Assembly (NCBI RefSeq): GCF_019599265.1
Contig: NZ_JAHZTC010000001.1
Span: 310,001-374,000 of the forward strand
Origin: Pontibacter sp. HSC-14F20
GTDB taxonomy: Bacteria; Bacteroidota; Bacteroidia; Cytophagales; Hymenobacteraceae
Length of the DNA: 64,000 nt
Direction of reading: 5' to 3'
Shown here piece by piece: positions 28,750 through 37,080 of the stretch; within the stretch, counting starts at the first letter, position 1, and every line of letters starts with the position of its first letter. The notes beneath the pieces were generated by a model. That model was not told the origin of the DNA. It saw only the letters and a list, made by a program, of their open reading frames with translations, and made no database searches. Both the position numbers and the translations under genes were made by a program.

Positions 28750-30498
28750 TTATCTATCAATATCTGCCAATACATAATCCATCGCGCCAAGTATGGAGAG
28801 CAAATCCGCTACGGTATAGCCGCGGGTGATATAGGGGAGCATTTGCATGTGGGGGAAAGAGGGAGTGCGGATGCGTACCCGGTAAGGGGAGGTGTTCCCG
28901 TCACTGGTTAAGTAGTAGCCGTTGGCTCCTTTGGTCGCTTCGATGCAACTCATCGCTTCACCCGGCGGTATCACTGGTCCCCATGTCACACCCAAAAAGT
29001 GCGTAATCAGTGTCTCGATATCGTGCATGGTGTTTTGCTTGACGGGTGGCGTGGTGATAGGGTGCTCGGACTTGTAAGGACCTTCCGGCATGTTCTTCAC
29101 GCATTGTTCGATGATGCGCAGGCTCTGCCGCATTTCCGCTACCCGTACCACAGCACGATCGTAACAGTCGCCGTTTGTGGCGGTGGGTACTTCGAAATCG
29201 AATAACTCGTAGCCGGAGTAGGGGCGCATTTTGCGGAAATCCCACTCGAAGCCGCAGGCGCGCAGGTTTGGTCCGGTCACGCCCCATTCTATCGCTTCTT
29301 CTTTGGTGAAAATGCCAATGCCGACGGTGCGGGCTTTGAAGAGGCTGTTCTTCATTACCATCGCATCATACTCTTTCAACCGTTTCGGGAAGTAATCAAT
29401 AAACCTTTGAACCAGCTGTTCCCAGCCTTTGGGCAGGTCCTGCGCCACGCCGCCGATGCGGAACCAGTTGGGGTGCATGCGGCCGCCGCAAATGCCTTCA
29501 ATTATGTCGAATATCTTTTCGCGGTCGGTGAACATGTAGAACACCGGCGAGAGTTGGCCCACGTCCTGTGCAAATGTGCCGTACCAAACCAGATGACTGG
29601 CAATGCGGAAGAGCTCGCACAACATTACCCGGATATACTTCACCCGTTCCGGCACTTCTATACCTGCCAGTTGCTCCACGGCCTGCAGGTAGGCTAGGTT
29701 GTTCATTACACCGCCGAGGTAATCCACGCGGTCGGTGTAGGGGATGTAGGTATGCCAGGACTGACGCTCGCCCATTTTCTCAGCGCCCCGGTGGTGGAAG
29801 CCGATGTCAGGTATAGCGTCCACGATGTCTTCGCCGTCGAGCTGCAGAATGATGCGCAGTACGCCGTGTGTGCCCGGGTGTTGCGGACCGATGTTCAGGA
29901 ACATGAAATCGCTGTCGTCGCTCTGCCGTGCTAATCCCCATTCGTCAGGTTTGAACTGCAAGGCCGATTGCTCCAGGTCTATTTTATCATCATACAGCTG
30001 AAAAGGACCCATCTCGGTGGCGCGAGCCGGGTGCTCTTTACGAAGCGGGTGACCCACCCACGTGCGCGGCATCAGGATGCGGGAAAGGTGCGGATGGCCT
30101 TCAAAGCGAATGCCGAACATGTCGTATACTTCGCGCTCGTACCAGTTGGCGTTTTGCCAGAGCCCGCTGATGCTCGGTGCTTTCGGGAAGTCTTCCCGGA
30201 GTCCTGCTTTCAGTCTGATGAAGGTGTTACGCTCAAAAGAGAAGAGGTGGTAGATGAGCGTGAAGCTGTAAGGTATATGGCCGTTCTCGGGTTTACGGGT
30301 GCGTTCGTCAATGGCCGTCAGGTCGAATAGTAGGAGGAAAGGCTGCGGCAGGTCGTGCTTCAGGAATTTCAGCACTTCCGGCACATGGTCCACAGGGAGC
30401 CAGAGGGTGAGAATGTCATCCTTGGTGGTCTGAGGCTTGAACGTTTCTTCGCCGTACCGCGACTTGAGTTGCTCCAGTATGCCGCTGTTGTTGTTCAT
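28750..30498 (-). CDS. nuoCD: NADH-quinone oxidoreductase subunit C/D fusion
   Basis: A single 582-residue ORF carries NuoC (about 1-165; family core [20 protein letters not shown]) joined by a linker of about 30 residues to NuoD (198-582). NuoD begins at [20 protein letters not shown] and carries the quinone-site residues in that segment and the typical ending [15 protein letters not shown]. Fused C/D subunits are known from E. coli and some Bacteroidota; many relatives keep two genes. The gene starts the tightly packed nuoCD-N block and is separated from nuoB by a 502-bp gap, so a second promoter in that gap is possible. Confidence 0.96.
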   Translation of the reverse strand: MNNNSGILEQLKSRYGEETFKPQTTKDDILTLWLPVDHVPEVLKFLKHDLPQPFLLLFDLTAIDERTRKPENGHIPYSFTLIYHLFSFERNTFIRLKAGLREDFPKAPSISGLWQNANWYEREVYDMFGIRFEGHPHLSRILMPRTWVGHPLRKEHPARATEMGPFQLYDDKIDLEQSALQFKPDEWGLARQSDDSDFMFLNIGPQHPGTHGVLRIILQLDGEDIVDAIPDIGFHHRGAEKMGERQSWHTYIPYTDRVDYLGGVMNNLAYLQAVEQLAGIEVPERVKYIRVMLCELFRIASHLVWYGTFAQDVGQLSPVFYMFTDREKIFDIIEGICGGRMHPNWFRIGGVAQDLPKGWEQLVQRFIDYFPKRLKEYDAMVMKNSLFKARTVGIGIFTKEEAIEWGVTGPNLRACGFEWDFRKMRPYSGYELFDFEVPTATNGDCYDRAVVRVAEMRQSLRIIEQCVKNMPEGPYKSEHPITTPPVKQNTMHDIETLITHFLGVTWGPVIPPGEAMSCIEATKGANGYYLTSDGNTSPYRVRIRTPSFPHMQMLPYITRGYTVADLLSILGAMDYVLADIDR

Positions 30499-31000
30499 GG
30501 GAGGAGGCCGTTAAATTTGATGTATGCTTAACTCATGTACTCTCTTTCTTTTTATGCTAAGTTTATACCTATACCTTGCTAGTGTAGCAACTGCTGTAGC
30601 TTGCTAACTTATTTCATAGTTTCGCCTGTGCGGCGGGCACTTACTTTTTGTCTTGATGAAAAATAGAGGGCCCCTACCCCCAGTAAGCAAAAGAGTCAAG
30701 ACTCCCCAAACTCGCTGACCGCTCAAACACAAAATCGTCAGTTGTGCACCTAATTAAAGCGATTTGTTCTATAGTCTAAGGGGCAAGTTACTCTTGATAT
30801 ACCTGCCAGTGGTATTCGCTATGAAGCCTATACCTGTCAAAAGATAGCGGCCAAAACTACCCCTTTGAGGGGGGCAGGGGGATGTTAATCGTGATCGAGC
30901 ATCCTGTCAATCTTTAAATCCTGTACATCCAGATTCAGACAAACAAGCCCTGTGCACGATTCTGACAGGTCGCGACCTATCCATACAAGCACTAAAATCC
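30499..31000. repeat. 502-bp gap in the nuo operon with degraded dispersed-repeat sequence
   Basis: No gene is visible. About 30620-30760 (cgcctgtgcggcgggcactt, then tttttgtcttgatg and aactcgctgaccgctcaaac) and about 30895-30960 (atcctgtcaatctttaaatc, then tacatccagattcagac) resemble two dispersed intergenic repeat families I remember from Bacteroidota genomes. The first copy seems to have its middle replaced by a C-rich segment. Four or more iterated GGTATA words also occur (about 30565, 30800, 30828). A promoter for nuoCD may lie here, but I cannot point to one. Confidence 0.5.
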
Positions 31001-31639
31001 TTAAAGCTCATCCGGTGACTTAAACTCATTCATTTGACTCCAGCGTTCTTTCTTACCTGCTTTCACTTCTATTTTTTCCGGTCTGATTACTCCTTGTTCG
31101 CCAATGGTCCAACTCAAGGGGCGGCGTTCTTTTCCTACCCGGTCAGCTAGTAACATCAGGCCTTCCATGAAGGCATCTGGTCGGGGAGGACAGCCGGGGA
31201 CGTATACATCCACTGGCAGGAATTTGTCCACGCCCTGCACTACGCTGTAAATGTCGTACATGCCGCCTGAGTTGGCGCAGGAACCCATCGAAATCACCCA
31301 TTTCGGTTCCATCATCTGCTCGTGCAGTCGTTTGATAATCGGGGCCATTTTGATGAAGACCGTACCGGCAATAATCATCACGTCGGCTTCCCTTGGTGTG
31401 CCCCGTATAACTTCCGCACCGAAACGGGCCACGTCATACTTGGGCGTCATGCTGGTGGCCATCTCCACAAAACAGCAGGAGAGGCCAAAGTGAAAAGGCC
31501 ACATGGAATTTTTGCGACCCCAGCCTATCAGGTCCTGCAGCGTGGTAAGCATGATGCTTTGCTGCACAGTCTCTTCGTAAGAGCTGGTGCCCGTCAGGGC
31601 ATTGGCCGGCGCCTCGGGTTTGCTTAACCACCATTTCAT
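31001..31639 (-). CDS. nuoB: NADH-quinone oxidoreductase subunit B
   Basis: This 212-residue subunit holds the terminal cluster N2, which passes electrons to quinone. Ligands lie in [13 protein letters not shown] (tandem Cys), [15 protein letters not shown] and [15 protein letters not shown]. The C-terminal part [16 protein letters not shown] is close to my memory of the E. coli protein, unlike the shorter tails of many NuoB. It follows nuoA at 115 bp. Confidence 0.96.
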   Translation of the reverse strand: MKWWLSKPEAPANALTGTSSYEETVQQSIMLTTLQDLIGWGRKNSMWPFHFGLSCCFVEMATSMTPKYDVARFGAEVIRGTPREADVMIIAGTVFIKMAPIIKRLHEQMMEPKWVISMGSCANSGGMYDIYSVVQGVDKFLPVDVYVPGCPPRPDAFMEGLMLLADRVGKERRPLSWTIGEQGVIRPEKIEVKAGKKERWSQMNEFKSPDEL

Positions 31640-31754
31640 AGTGTAGGGTGTTTTGTTATATCTTTCAGACTTAAGTATTAACTGACAGTCTTATACCTTT
31701 GGTCAAACAATCTTTAGTCTTTCAATTGTCTACTATTTTTCGCTGTCTATATTC

Positions 31755-32192
31755 TCAGTTAAGGTTTGGCTTCTGCAGCAACAATCGTTTGTAAGCGGCC
31801 AGTATTTTCTTGCCATCCGGACCGAAGTCCAGGGCACCGTTGCGCCACTCGTATACCAGCACCACCACCAACATCACAATAAAGACAAGCACGCCGAAAT
31901 AGCCATACCAGCCCAGTTCAGGGAAAGCAATGGCCCAGGCAAAAATAAAGATGGTCTCTACGTCGAAAATCACGAACAGCATAGCTACCATGTAAAACTG
32001 GGAGGAGAATCGGATACGGGCACCACCTGCGCTTACAATGCCGCCCTCGTAGGGCTCACCGGTAGCACGGGCATTTCCCCGCTGGCCCAGCACGTATGAA
32101 AGGCCCAGTATAAGTAGCACCAGGCTAAGCACAATGGCGCCATACACTGCCAGGGGCCACAGTAAGGTTGTTGTTTCGGCTGTTTCCTGCAT
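31755..32192 (-). CDS. nuoA: NADH-quinone oxidoreductase subunit A
   Basis: This 145-residue protein has three TM helices (about 12-35, 67-90, 97-118). The conserved loop after TM1, EPYEGGIVSAGGARIRFSSQ, and the second helix FYMVAMLFVIFDVETIFIFA with its acidic residues identify it. It lies at the quinone-site/membrane junction with NuoH and NuoJ. ATG at 32192 is preceded by aggaga. A CBS-domain gene lies 30 bp upstream on the same strand, so both may share a promoter. Confidence 0.95.
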   Translation of the reverse strand: MQETAETTTLLWPLAVYGAIVLSLVLLILGLSYVLGQRGNARATGEPYEGGIVSAGGARIRFSSQFYMVAMLFVIFDVETIFIFAWAIAFPELGWYGYFGVLVFIVMLVVVLVYEWRNGALDFGPDGKKILAAYKRLLLQKPNLN

Positions 32193-32222
32193 GGTTTCTC
32201 CTAATCAATGATATCCGGGCTA

Positions 32223-32660
32223 CTACTCGTGGTGCCCGGTTATATAGTGCTCAAGGTCTTCAATAATGCATTTTTGCTCGTCAATCATGCACTTCACGAT
32301 GTCACCGATAGACACCAAACCTACGAGTTGTTGATTCTCCATAACAGGCAGATGGCGGATGTACTTTTCAGTCATCAGGGCCATGCATTGGTCTATGGTC
32401 GTGTCGGGTGTCACCACCACCGGATGCGCACTCATAATTTCACGCACCAGTGTATCGCGCGACGCCTTGCCTTTCAGGATAACCTTACGGGCGTAGTCAC
32501 GCTCGGTGAAAATACCTGAAAACTTGCCTTGATCCATCACAATGAGCGCGCCTACGTTCTGTGCCACCATGGTTTCGAGCGCACTGTAAACAGTGCTTTC
32601 TGGTGAAATAGAGATGACTCTGTTCCCCTTTTTTTGGAGTATGTGCCTGACAGTTCCCAT
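32223..32660 (-). CDS. CBS-domain pair protein
   Basis: This 145-residue cytoplasmic protein consists almost only of two CBS motifs (about 8-62 and 75-130), forming one Bateman module. Typical segments are GALIVMDQGKFSGIFTERDY and RHLPVMENQQLVGLVSIGDI. Stand-alone CBS pairs bind adenosine nucleotides and act as energy sensors or regulators of partner proteins. The ATG is preceded by a strong Shine-Dalgarno (aggagg, 5 bp spacing). It is the first gene before nuoA, so an energy-sensing role linked to complex I is a reasonable guess, not a demonstrated one. Confidence 0.85.
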   Translation of the reverse strand: MGTVRHILQKKGNRVISISPESTVYSALETMVAQNVGALIVMDQGKFSGIFTERDYARKVILKGKASRDTLVREIMSAHPVVVTPDTTIDQCMALMTEKYIRHLPVMENQQLVGLVSIGDIVKCMIDEQKCIIEDLEHYITGHHE

Positions 32661-33194
32661 AAAACCTCCTGTAATCTTGTAATATATGCTTGAATGTTAG
32701 GGTGTTATACGAGTGCTTTTCAAAACAGGGCGAAGAATTATTTAAATATTACTTAAAAATATTATAAATAAGTTCGTTTATTCAAAACAGGTCATTCCCT
32801 TGAACTGATGTTATGACTCAAAGCAGTTAATTTCTTCGTCCGAATGTACTGGTATTAAGGTAAGATCGAATTGCATATAAGTCAAAACCATGTAGATGAG
32901 CTTGCGTTAGGGGAAGGGATGGCAAAATTGTGTTTTCTCCTGATTCCAGCAAACCTTATACCTAATCAGCCAACCATAGAACCGTTCATCAAGCACTTTA
33001 AAGACATCAGTTACAAAGATGTAAGTAAAGTAGGGGGAAAGAATGCCTCGCTCGGGGAAATGTACAATCAACTTAATCTGGATGCTTTTTTCAGGGGACT
33101 GAAAAATATGCTGGGGCGGAAAAGAGAAAGGGTTGACAGGCAGTGCTATACCTGTGGGATAGGCTCTAGCAAGTGCCGCTATATATTGCGATAA
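32661..33194. other. 534-bp gap containing a PEP synthase remnant
   Basis: The part next to the CBS gene (32680-32790) is AT-rich and likely contains the promoter for the CBS-nuo transcript. From 32976 a short coding remnant appears (entered separately). Nothing else with coding character is visible. Iterated-word copies lie near 32957 and 33147. Confidence 0.5.
32976..33074 (+). pseudogene. Fragment of phosphoenolpyruvate synthase N-terminus
   Basis: Translation of these 33 codons contains ISYKDVSKVGGKNASLGEMY. VGGKNASLGEM is the nearly invariant start of the PPDK_N nucleotide-binding domain of phosphoenolpyruvate synthase (PpsA), where it appears at about residues 20-30 of the protein. Homology stops right after, where Ser/Val-rich sequence leading to PDGFATT would be expected, and the frame ends at 33192. 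The upstream part of the frame has no ATG near a normal ppsA start. This is a decayed or truncated copy, with at least 750 residues of the enzyme missing. A full-length ppsA may exist elsewhere. Confidence 0.8.
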
Positions 33195-34055
33195 TTACCT
33201 CTTGTACATGTTGTTGCAAAGAGCCTCTACTTCCTTCAACACGCGTTTGGAGCGGTCATTACGCAGGCCAATCTGTTGCAAGAATTCTTCTTGGTGGAGC
33301 AACTCACTACACATCACAATTTTCAAGTCGAGCAATCGCTGCTTTTCTGCGTTGGTAAGGGTAGTCAGGCAGGTGAGCGGGTAGAGACGAAAAGAATCAA
33401 CTATGTCTTTGAGCCCCCCTTTGTGCGGGTAATCCCAACCGATCAGTTTCATTTGCATACAGGAAGCAAAGCGTATAGCATCTTCGGTAAAGCGGGTGTT
33501 GGTCATCACCCACACTTCGTGGAAGCGTATTTCGAACTCATTTTCTGATGGCCATATCTTCTCCACGTCTTTGAATCGGGAAAGTATGTACATCGGGATT
33601 TTTACGTCCGACTTGTTGCGGTGCAGGTTGTGGTATTTGCACTCGATCATAACGCGCTTGCCATTCTTTACTGCTAGCACGTCTATTTCGTGGCGCACGC
33701 AATGGCCGTCTACAAAGACACCAATTTCTGTCATGTAACCCTGTGCCCGCAGTAATTCGGCCACAAACTTTTCGAAAGGATAGCCGGAAGGCCCCAGTTG
33801 CATGATGCCTTGCTTCAAGCTATAGCGGGCAGCGGCCGTATTGGAGAGCCGCTTCAGGATGCCAAAAGCTTTCCGGTATATCTTTTTGGTAGAAATGCCC
33901 TGGGTGAGTTCGGGACCTAACTGGCGGATTACCTCGTCGGCCAGTTGTTCGTCTGCCCCGGATTTGAGGAGGGAGAGCCGGAGTTTGCCTACAGAGAAAA
34001 GTACTTTCTCGCCTGAAGCTTTTGTCACGACCAAATGGTCCAGTGTGTCCTTCAT
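33195..34055 (-). CDS. ATP-cone domain fused to a restriction-endonuclease-like (PD-(D/E)XK) nuclease domain
   Basis: I use ATG at 34055 (286 residues); a TTG four codons earlier is possible. The N-terminal 90 residues match an ATP-cone: VVTKASGEKVLFSVGKLRLS, then QGISTKKIYRKAFGILKRLS, and the closing AAARYSLKQGIMQL. Directly after comes a nuclease fold: PFEKFVAELLRAQGYMTEIG, then HEIDVLAVKNGKRVMIECKY with D125 and E138-x-K140 as the metal-binding catalytic set of Mrr-like enzymes. A C-terminal 80-residue part is helical and unassigned. ATP-cones bind ATP/dATP and regulate NrdA and NrdR, so an NTP-controlled nuclease is implied. The substrate is unknown, and DNA repair or defence roles are both possible. 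It is not adjacent to methylase or other defence genes. The PEP synthase fragment lies just beyond its 3' end. Confidence 0.8.
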   Translation of the reverse strand: MKDTLDHLVVTKASGEKVLFSVGKLRLSLLKSGADEQLADEVIRQLGPELTQGISTKKIYRKAFGILKRLSNTAAARYSLKQGIMQLGPSGYPFEKFVAELLRAQGYMTEIGVFVDGHCVRHEIDVLAVKNGKRVMIECKYHNLHRNKSDVKIPMYILSRFKDVEKIWPSENEFEIRFHEVWVMTNTRFTEDAIRFASCMQMKLIGWDYPHKGGLKDIVDSFRLYPLTCLTTLTNAEKQRLLDLKIVMCSELLHQEEFLQQIGLRNDRSKRVLKEVEALCNNMYKR

Positions 34056-34134
34056 AGTGGGGTGCAAATTTACGGAATCAATTTCAGGAAAGGCTGGCAG
34101 ATATCCAACTTATACCTGCCATACCTGCCCGGAA

Positions 34135-34986
34135 TTAATCTTTCGAGATGCGGGACCAGATCTCGTTTACCTGGGTGCCGGTGCTGCTTTGGCCGGAGTG
34201 GTGCCAGTTACCGTCTTTCACTTCGAAATTAAAGCTGAGCGACATACCCACCCGGCTATTGTCTCGTGAAAAGAATTCGATATTCTCGGTATACCTGCCA
34301 TTTTCAGCGGAATAGGCTCCTCCGCCTGTACCAGAAAACTGGCCTGTCTCGGAGTTAAAAGCGATCCACTGAAACCGGGTGCCAGAAAGTACTTTCAGTG
34401 TCTTGCGCGCACCGGGGCGCATGGTGTTCATCTGACCGTCGCGCTCGCGCCCGGTAATGCGCCAGGTACCTGCCAGCGGAGACTTGCTATTGCTTTCGTT
34501 TATGCGGTTCCAGGTATCGGTTACCCCATCTTTGCCCATTATCCATTGATCTTTTTCCAGTTTGTAGTCAGCTGATCTTGTCGTACCGACCTGCGTTGAG
34601 TCCAGGGTGTTGAATTCGTATTTGATTTCAAACTTGCCGTTAGACGCGGTATAGGTGCCACCATTTGTGTCCAGGAACAGTTTGTTTTGCTGGTTGAAAC
34701 GAGCTATTGTAAAGAAGCCATCCTGCAAGAGCATCACCACTTCATTGCCATGTCCATCTGTTGTTCGCCAGGCGCCTTCCAGTTCGGATGCTTGCTGCGT
34801 ATTATTGGCGGACTGATTTGAAGCGGTAACAGTTGCTGTGGCGCTGGTCTCATTGGGAACAGCGCTCATGCCAGACGAAACAGTTAGGTCACCTGATGAA
34901 GTAGAGGATGCGTCAGTGCCGGCGCAGCTCATCAGCATTAAAAAGGAGAGTCCGACAGCAAAAGTGTTTTTCAGTAGTTTTATCAT
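34135..34986 (-). CDS. Lipoprotein with two tandem DUF4488-like domains
   Basis: This 283-residue protein has a lipoprotein signal (LSFLMLMSCAGTDASS, Cys at about 21) and a Ser/Thr/Ala-rich linker to residue 65. The rest is an internal duplication: GAWRTTDGHGNEVVMLLQDG to VTDTWNRI (about 70-168) and GTWRITGRERDG to VNEIWSRI (about 173-280). Both share GGTYTASNGK or GGAYSAENGR and a final trp-rich strand. The second copy matches a Bacteroidota family (DUF4488-like, often called membrane or secreted protein) with KTLKVLSGTRFQWIAFN. The fold is probably lipocalin-like, with unknown ligand. It lies about 80 bp upstream of the ATP-cone gene. Confidence 0.7.
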   Translation of the reverse strand: MIKLLKNTFAVGLSFLMLMSCAGTDASSTSSGDLTVSSGMSAVPNETSATATVTASNQSANNTQQASELEGAWRTTDGHGNEVVMLLQDGFFTIARFNQQNKLFLDTNGGTYTASNGKFEIKYEFNTLDSTQVGTTRSADYKLEKDQWIMGKDGVTDTWNRINESNSKSPLAGTWRITGRERDGQMNTMRPGARKTLKVLSGTRFQWIAFNSETGQFSGTGGGAYSAENGRYTENIEFFSRDNSRVGMSLSFNFEVKDGNWHHSGQSSTGTQVNEIWSRISKD

Positions 34987-35011
34987 GGATGCATTGCTTT
35001 AGAGGTATGAC

Positions 35012-35047
35012 AAAAAAAGCCGCGCTATACCAGGTATAGGCGGCTTT
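35012..35047 (-). terminator. Rho-independent terminator built from an inverted GGTATA pair
   Basis: On the minus strand AAAGCCGCC-type and GGCGGCTTT-type arms, with TATACC and GGTATA at the loop end (35016-35031 and 35033-35047), form a hairpin with a single-base loop and one bulge, followed by seven T (35012-35018). It lies just after the DUF2911 gene stop. The loop-proximal half of the stem is the iterated word in both orientations. Confidence 0.85.
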
Positions 35048-35057
35048 CGGAATAAGG

Positions 35058-35579
35058 TTATTTTATCTTTACAGGCAGCTCCAGGTTTTCCCAGCGCATC
35101 AGGATGCCATTACGGGCCACATGATAGCTAAGTCGCTCGTGCATTTTACCGGCACTGCGCGGCTTCACATTTACCCGGAGGGCGTCTTGCCGCTCGTCGT
35201 ACTCGGTGCCCCATTGTCCGGTGGCTTTGTTGAAAATCACGGTCCAGTTGCTTTCGCCAGGTATAGTATAGAGGCTGTACTTTCCTTTGGCCAGGTGACG
35301 TCCTTCGATCTGCACATCCTGGCTGAATTCGACGGTTGTTGCCTCATTGGCTCCGGCGCGCCAGACTTTGCCGTAAGGTACCAGTTCACCCCATATGTTA
35401 CGGTTTTTAACTGCCGGGCTACTGTATTCAATGATTACCTGGGTTTCGCCAATTTTACCGGAGGCAGTCGCCGGCGGGCTCGGGCGACTATTTCTGTTGC
35501 CGTTTTGCGCAATCGTGAGCAAGGGCGCCAGTATCAGGATGAAGAGCAGTAGGTGACGTAAATAAAATGAAGTTTTCAT
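35058..35579 (-). CDS. DUF2911 family exported protein
   Basis: This 173-residue protein has a signal peptide (MKTSFYLRHLLLFILILAPLLTIAQ). The body matches DUF2911: VIIEYSSPAVKNRNIWGELV, PYGKVWRAGANEATTVEFSQ, LAKGKYSLYTIPGESNWTVI and a C-terminal LSYHVARNGILMRWENLELP. The family is widespread in Bacteroidota, periplasmic or secreted, of unknown function; it is often found with TPR or peptidase domains, but here it stands alone. A strong terminator follows. Confidence 0.9.
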   Translation of the reverse strand: MKTSFYLRHLLLFILILAPLLTIAQNGNRNSRPSPPATASGKIGETQVIIEYSSPAVKNRNIWGELVPYGKVWRAGANEATTVEFSQDVQIEGRHLAKGKYSLYTIPGESNWTVIFNKATGQWGTEYDERQDALRVNVKPRSAGKMHERLSYHVARNGILMRWENLELPVKIK

Positions 35580-35772
35580 AAAGCAATGAAGATTTACCTG
35601 AATAGTTAGGCTAAGATAGTCAAAAGTATAGACTGGTTTGCAAAAAAATAGTTTAATGCTGGCGTTGGGTTTATGGGACTAGAGCCAATCGTGCTGACTG
35701 AACGAAAACAGCTTGGGCTTCTGTTAAAGGTATAACTTCAGGCGTCAATGGCCATTTTCTGAACATGAATTT

Positions 35773-36873
35773 ATGTCAATAAAACTTTATACCAGCTTGT
35801 CTGGCATGCTGCTACTGCTGGCTTTTTTCTACACTCAGGCCGCAGGTATAGATCGTAACACCGAGCCTCTTGGGCTGCGTGCCGAGAAGCTCCCTTTTAC
35901 GCCCCGGGAGTTTTACATCGCTGACCTGATCGACGACCGAACTGACCGCAATGCGGTAGCCTACCTCTTGCCGGTTGGCGGAGCGGGAAAGGTACAAGCT
36001 GTCGATTTTCAGGGCGGGGGGCATGCTGCACTTCGCACCTTTATCCAAAAAAGCCTGCCTGCAGACAAATCCCTTCGACCCATTATTATCCGGCTGAAGG
36101 AGTTACAGGTGAAGGAAAAACCTGCCGCATCTGGCCGGGTAGCGGGTAACATTTCTGTAGTCATGTCTTTTGAAATGGAGCGGGAGGGAGAGACGGTGCC
36201 CTTGCTGGAGTATAAGGGTGGTGGGCGCTACGAAAGGCCGGTTGCCCGAAATGAAGTAACAGAACCTGCTGTGCGTCAGTCCATTGTAGAGGCGCTGCGT
36301 TACCTAAACACCTGGATGGATCGCGAAGCTAACACCAATCCCAGACTAGCCAAAGGTATAGAAGTGAGCTTCAGCGATTATACGTCCCCTCCGGATCAGG
36401 ACACGGTGTTCTATGACCCGAACCGGCCGCTCAACTGGAACGATTTTAAGGCGGACATTAACCGGACAAGCCGCTACTCTGCCACTGTTTTTCCGAGTTT
36501 TGCTTATGAGGGCCGGACGGAAGTACGCGACGGTATTATTCACCTGAATCTGAACATGAAGGTATACGTGCTCAAAAGCTCATCCTGGGTAAAAGAAAAT
36601 GCGAAAGATGCCTATGGTCTCAATCACGAGCAGCGGCATTTTGATATCGTAAAACTGGTGTCGGAGCGCTTCAAGCAGAAAATTAAATCAGAAGACTTAT
36701 CCCTAACAGACTACAATAGCAACATCCAGTATCTGTTCATCGAATCTTTCCGCGAGATGAACCAGTTGCAGGAGCAGTACGACGCCGAAACCCGCCACGG
36801 GCTCGACAAAGTTGCCCAAGACAACTGGAACAAGCAACTGGAGCAAGCGCTCAAAGATATCGGAGTGAAATGA
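35773..36873 (+). CDS. Exported DUF922-like putative zinc protease
   Basis: This 366-residue protein has a signal peptide (SIKLYTSLSGMLLLLAFFYTQA). The N-terminal half (about 30-200) is a beta-rich domain that I do not recognise. The C-terminal half starts at NRPLNWNDFKADINRTSRYS and contains YGLNHEQRHFDIVKLVSERF: a H-E-x-x-H motif (about residues 292-296) followed by a helix, as in DUF922 proteins that are proposed Zn-dependent proteases. WNDFK followed by a beta sheet ahead of the motif is the usual DUF922 layout. It is isolated between divergent DUF2911 and convergent M1 peptidase genes and ends at a bidirectional terminator. The protease activity is unproven. Confidence 0.7.
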   Translation: MSIKLYTSLSGMLLLLAFFYTQAAGIDRNTEPLGLRAEKLPFTPREFYIADLIDDRTDRNAVAYLLPVGGAGKVQAVDFQGGGHAALRTFIQKSLPADKSLRPIIIRLKELQVKEKPAASGRVAGNISVVMSFEMEREGETVPLLEYKGGGRYERPVARNEVTEPAVRQSIVEALRYLNTWMDREANTNPRLAKGIEVSFSDYTSPPDQDTVFYDPNRPLNWNDFKADINRTSRYSATVFPSFAYEGRTEVRDGIIHLNLNMKVYVLKSSSWVKENAKDAYGLNHEQRHFDIVKLVSERFKQKIKSEDLSLTDYNSNIQYLFIESFREMNQLQEQYDAETRHGLDKVAQDNWNKQLEQALKDIGVK

Positions 36874-37002
36874 GTGAAGGAGTCAGAGGGTTTGAGAGTT
36901 GAGGAGTTCACATTTGTTCTACTTTGATGTTTGCTTCTAACTTAAGCTATACCTAGGTATACACGTGTTGCTACTGAGTTGAAAAGCCAACCTGATAAAA
37001 GC

Positions 37003-37040
37003 AGAAGGCCTGCCAGCTATTGCTGGCAGGCCTTCTTTTT
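37003..37040. terminator. Strong bidirectional terminator
   Basis: Perfect 15-bp arms (37003-37017 and 37022-37036, agaaggcctgccagc and its complement) enclose a 4-base loop, with a T run on the plus strand (37032-37040). It sits between the convergent DUF922-like and M1 peptidase genes and can serve both. A short inverted pair of the iterated word (ctatacct / aggtatac, 36948-36963) precedes it. Confidence 0.88.
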
Positions 37041-37080
37041 ACATATTTAATAAACTCCTGAGTACTCTACTCTCAAACTT

